A stretch of DNA of 64,000 nt from assembly GCF_900168265.1 (NCBI RefSeq), contig NZ_FVZF01000010.1, forward strand, positions 49,180 through 113,179. The letters run 5' to 3'. This stretch comes from Salegentibacter salarius. GTDB taxonomy: Bacteria > Bacteroidota > Bacteroidia > Flavobacteriales > Flavobacteriaceae. Shown in pieces: positions 62,566-64,000 of this stretch (within the stretch, counting starts at the first letter, position 1; every line of letters begins with the position of its first letter). The notes under the pieces were generated by a model. It worked only from the letters and a program-made list of their open reading frames with translations, was not told where the DNA came from and made no database searches. Both the position numbers and the translations under genes were made by a program.

Positions 62566-63081
62566 TCAGTTTTGCTCATCATATTGCCTGAAATATTCTA
62601 CAATAGCTCTGGCCTCATCTTCTTTAAGACCCTGATTAGCCATAACAGCCATATTGGATTCTATCAATAACTTTTTAGCGATAGGATCTTTTTTGATCAT
62701 TTCTTCGGGATTAAGAATCATATTCATCATCCACTCCGGGGAGCGTCTTTCGGTAACATCAGCCAGCGATGGCCCTACAAATTTCTTATCCATTTTGTGA
62801 CAGGCAGAACACATTTTTTTGAAGATATCTGCTCCATTAGCAGCCATTTCAGCATTGATATCAGCGGGTAACTCCATAGATTTTACCGGGCCAATTCCTT
62901 TATTGGCTAAAGGATCTCCAGAATCCTGTGAGGTATTATCAGTTTCAACTTTTTCTTTTTTTGGTTGCGAACCATAATCATCTAAGCGAAGATCTTTTTC
63001 TTTGTCTTTTTCTGAATTTCCGCAGGCTGCGAATGAAAACACCAGGGCTATAGCCAATCCTATTTTTACAAATAATTTCAT
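62566..63081 (-). CDS. Cytochrome c lipoprotein, first gene of the nos operon
   Basis: A 171-residue lipoprotein (lipobox FAAC, Cys20) with a charged linker and one mono-heme domain: heme motif CSACH at 91-95 and the distal methionine probably in SNMAVMANQGL. It is of the type usually linked to NosZ electron supply in clade II operons. The Fnr-type palindrome lies 53 bases upstream of its start, so it leads the nos transcript. Confidence 0.9.
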   Translation of the reverse strand: MKLFVKIGLAIALVFSFAACGNSEKDKEKDLRLDDYGSQPKKEKVETDNTSQDSGDPLANKGIGPVKSMELPADINAEMAANGADIFKKMCSACHKMDKKFVGPSLADVTERRSPEWMMNMILNPEEMIKKDPIAKKLLIESNMAVMANQGLKEDEARAIVEYFRQYDEQN

Positions 63082-63105
63082 AATGCTTGTTTTTAATTTC
63101 TGAAG

Positions 63106-63151
63106 TAAAATTACCAGACATGTGAATCTTATTTTATGACCCCAATCATAA
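63106..63151 (-). promoter_or_regulatory. Fnr-type palindrome and -7-like box of the nos operon
   Basis: The palindrome TTATGA-N6-TCATAA occupies 63134-63151. On the minus strand, TAATTTTA (63106-63113) fits five of six fixed -7 positions, and its centre is 33 nt downstream of the palindrome centre, as at the RIC and crp/fnr promoters. A bound Crp/Fnr protein would be near -41.5 and could activate nos transcription. Confidence 0.7.
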
Positions 63152-63311
63152 TAGAACTAAAACTAATTATAACCCCCATTTTTTATAATGCGGTTATCCT
63201 GAAAACCATTAAAAGAGAGGTTTTTTAGATGAAAAATACCTTCCATAAAGATTCAGAGATAAAAAAACCTGCTATCTTTATAAGAGTTAAAGCATTATTC
63301 AAGTAGAAAAT

Positions 63312-63735
63312 ATGCGAATAGCCTTATCTATAGTGATCATAATACACGGAATTATCCATCTTTTTGGATTTCTAAAAACATTCGGTTTTTCAGAATTTAA
63401 TGCTATTTCCCAGCCAATTTCCAAAACCTTCGGCATCCTATGGTTAATCGCCTTTCTCTTATTTGCGGTTACTTTAAGCCTGTATTTAAGTTATTATCGT
63501 TACTGGTGGATAATTGCAATTCTTGCAGTTATACTCTCCCAGTTTTTAATCATTAGCTATTGGAGCGATAGCAAATTCGGAACGATCTTAAACCTGTTAA
63601 TACTTGCTGCCGCACTTATAGGATTTTCAACAGTTAGCTTTCAAAAAAAGGTAACTACTGAAGTAAGCGATTTGTTTACTAAATCTGAAAAATCAGGGAA
63701 AATTATACTTACAGAACAAATGCTTAAAGGCCTTC
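63312..63735 (+). pseudogene. Membrane protein gene interrupted by an IS21 element
   Basis: The frame gives four membrane helices (MRIALSIVIIIHGIIHLFGF...), then SGKIILTEQMLKGL, after which the reading frame passes into insertion-sequence DNA (QKTVIVYHLGRIKLNH...) and stops at 63836. Intact relatives, as I remember them, continue with a soluble DUF6544-type domain after a similar LKGLPEPVQ stretch. The gene is therefore cut by the insertion. The rest, if kept, should lie beyond the element outside this window. Confidence 0.7.
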
Positions 63736-64000
63736 TGCAAAAAACGGTCATAGTATACCACCTTGGCCGGATTAAACTGAACCACCTTGGCCGGGGCAAA
63801 GTGAACCACTGTAGCCGGATGAAAGTGAGCCACTAAAAAATCGATTCTATTTGTATGGAACCAAATGTCTTTTTTTTGTAAAAAAAGACGATGGCCAACA
63901 AACAAATAGATATGCGAAAAGTAAAACAGATTTTTAGGTTGTACAGCCAGGGCGTCAGTAAACGCCAGATAAGTTCGAGGCTGGGTTTATCACGTAACAC
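63736..64000 (+). mobile_element. IS21-family insertion sequence, left end
   Basis: The end begins near TGCAAAAAACGGTCATAG. Three terminal repeats spaced 24 bases apart follow (63754-63770, 63776-63794, 63800-63818), each with GAACCAC/ACCACCTTGGCCGG-like sequence, and a partial fourth at 63824-63834. Such multiple transposase-binding repeats before istA are typical of IS21. The element runs off the window, so its right end and target duplication are not visible. Confidence 0.85.
63891..64000 (+). CDS. istA: IS21-family transposase IstA, N-terminal part
   Basis: The frame starting at 63891 reads MANKQIDMRKVKQIF, then LYSQGVSKRQISSRLGLSRN up to the window edge. This is the helix-turn-helix N-terminus of IS21 IstA. 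The rest (catalytic DDE domain) and the helper ATPase istB should follow outside the window. Confidence 0.88.
   Translation, partial: MANKQIDMRKVKQIFRLYSQGVSKRQISSRLGLSRN

Noticed and set aside
63754..63834. Short regularly spaced repeats resembling a CRISPR array
   Set aside because: There are only three to four units at a 24-base period directly before istA; they are IS21 terminal transposase-binding repeats. No cas gene is present in the window.

Overview
The window reads as chromosomal DNA of a member of the Flavobacteriaceae (Bacteroidota), probably a marine or saline relative of Gramella, Salegentibacter or Zunongwangia. The reasons are the Bacteroidota-type -7 promoter boxes (TAnnTTTG) upstream of many genes, the general lack of Shine-Dalgarno sequences, a type III glutamine synthetase, short lipoprotein signals ending in SC/AC, a M56 peptidase with TonB-plug-like repeats, and a clade II (Bacteroidota-type) nitrous oxide reductase operon. 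The genus is inference.

Layout. 0.3-4.8 kb: core metabolism on the minus strand (purM, type III glutamine synthetase, Ca/Na antiporter). 5-8.5 kb: a CarboxypepD_reg-like protein, then a BlaI/BlaR1-like pair behind a perfect inverted-repeat operator. 8.7-11 kb: a 50-residue conserved protein, a flavodoxin-like reductase and a Kelch protein. 11.2-16.7 kb: a type I secretion-like set (ABC, HlyD, TolC) whose ATPase has lost all its hallmark residues, then a lipoprotein and a DUF2231 membrane protein. 17.2-25.8 kb: a cysteine-free SQR-like flavoprotein, an RND efflux system and two rhodaneses. They form two transcription units that share the same upstream element at the same distance from the -7 box. 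25.9-28.7 kb: a P-type Ca2+-like ATPase.

28.8-42.5 kb is bounded by two copies of a 54-bp sequence that covers the 3' end and terminator of tRNA-Leu(TAG). One copy is attached to the intact tRNA, the other to a decayed 3' half, so this looks like an old tRNA-integrated island. Inside are two SulP transporters, a broken double-DUF302 lipoprotein gene, a broken prfC, a HelD helicase in an operon with a DksA-like zinc-finger protein, a cyclopropane-synthase-like protein with an altered active site, and a decayed partial copy of a gene of unknown function.

42.7-50.9 kb: a dipeptidase, a universal stress protein, a K+-channel-like protein, and a compact cassette of Dam-type DNA methyltransferase, four-helix membrane protein and DGQHR-domain protein. 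This cassette is the best candidate in the window for an undescribed (possibly defence) system. 50.9-52.3 kb: an exonuclease/GIY-YIG nuclease fusion. 52.4-63.1 kb: a nitrogen-oxide module made of the iron-sulfur repair protein RIC, a heme-copper-oxidase-like membrane protein, a Crp/Fnr regulator and a complete nos operon (cytochrome c, fasciclin, nosZ, membrane protein, nosL, nosD, nosF, nosY). A palindrome TTATGA-N6-TCATAA, or a weaker version of it, lies exactly 33 nt centre-to-centre upstream of a -7-like box at the RIC, crp and nos promoters, which predicts a shared Fnr-type activator. The window ends in an IS21-family element inserted into a membrane protein gene.

Two families of dispersed palindromic repeats (a CTCGATTATCGAG family and a CGTCAT..CTGAA family) are scattered between genes, sometimes inside operons.
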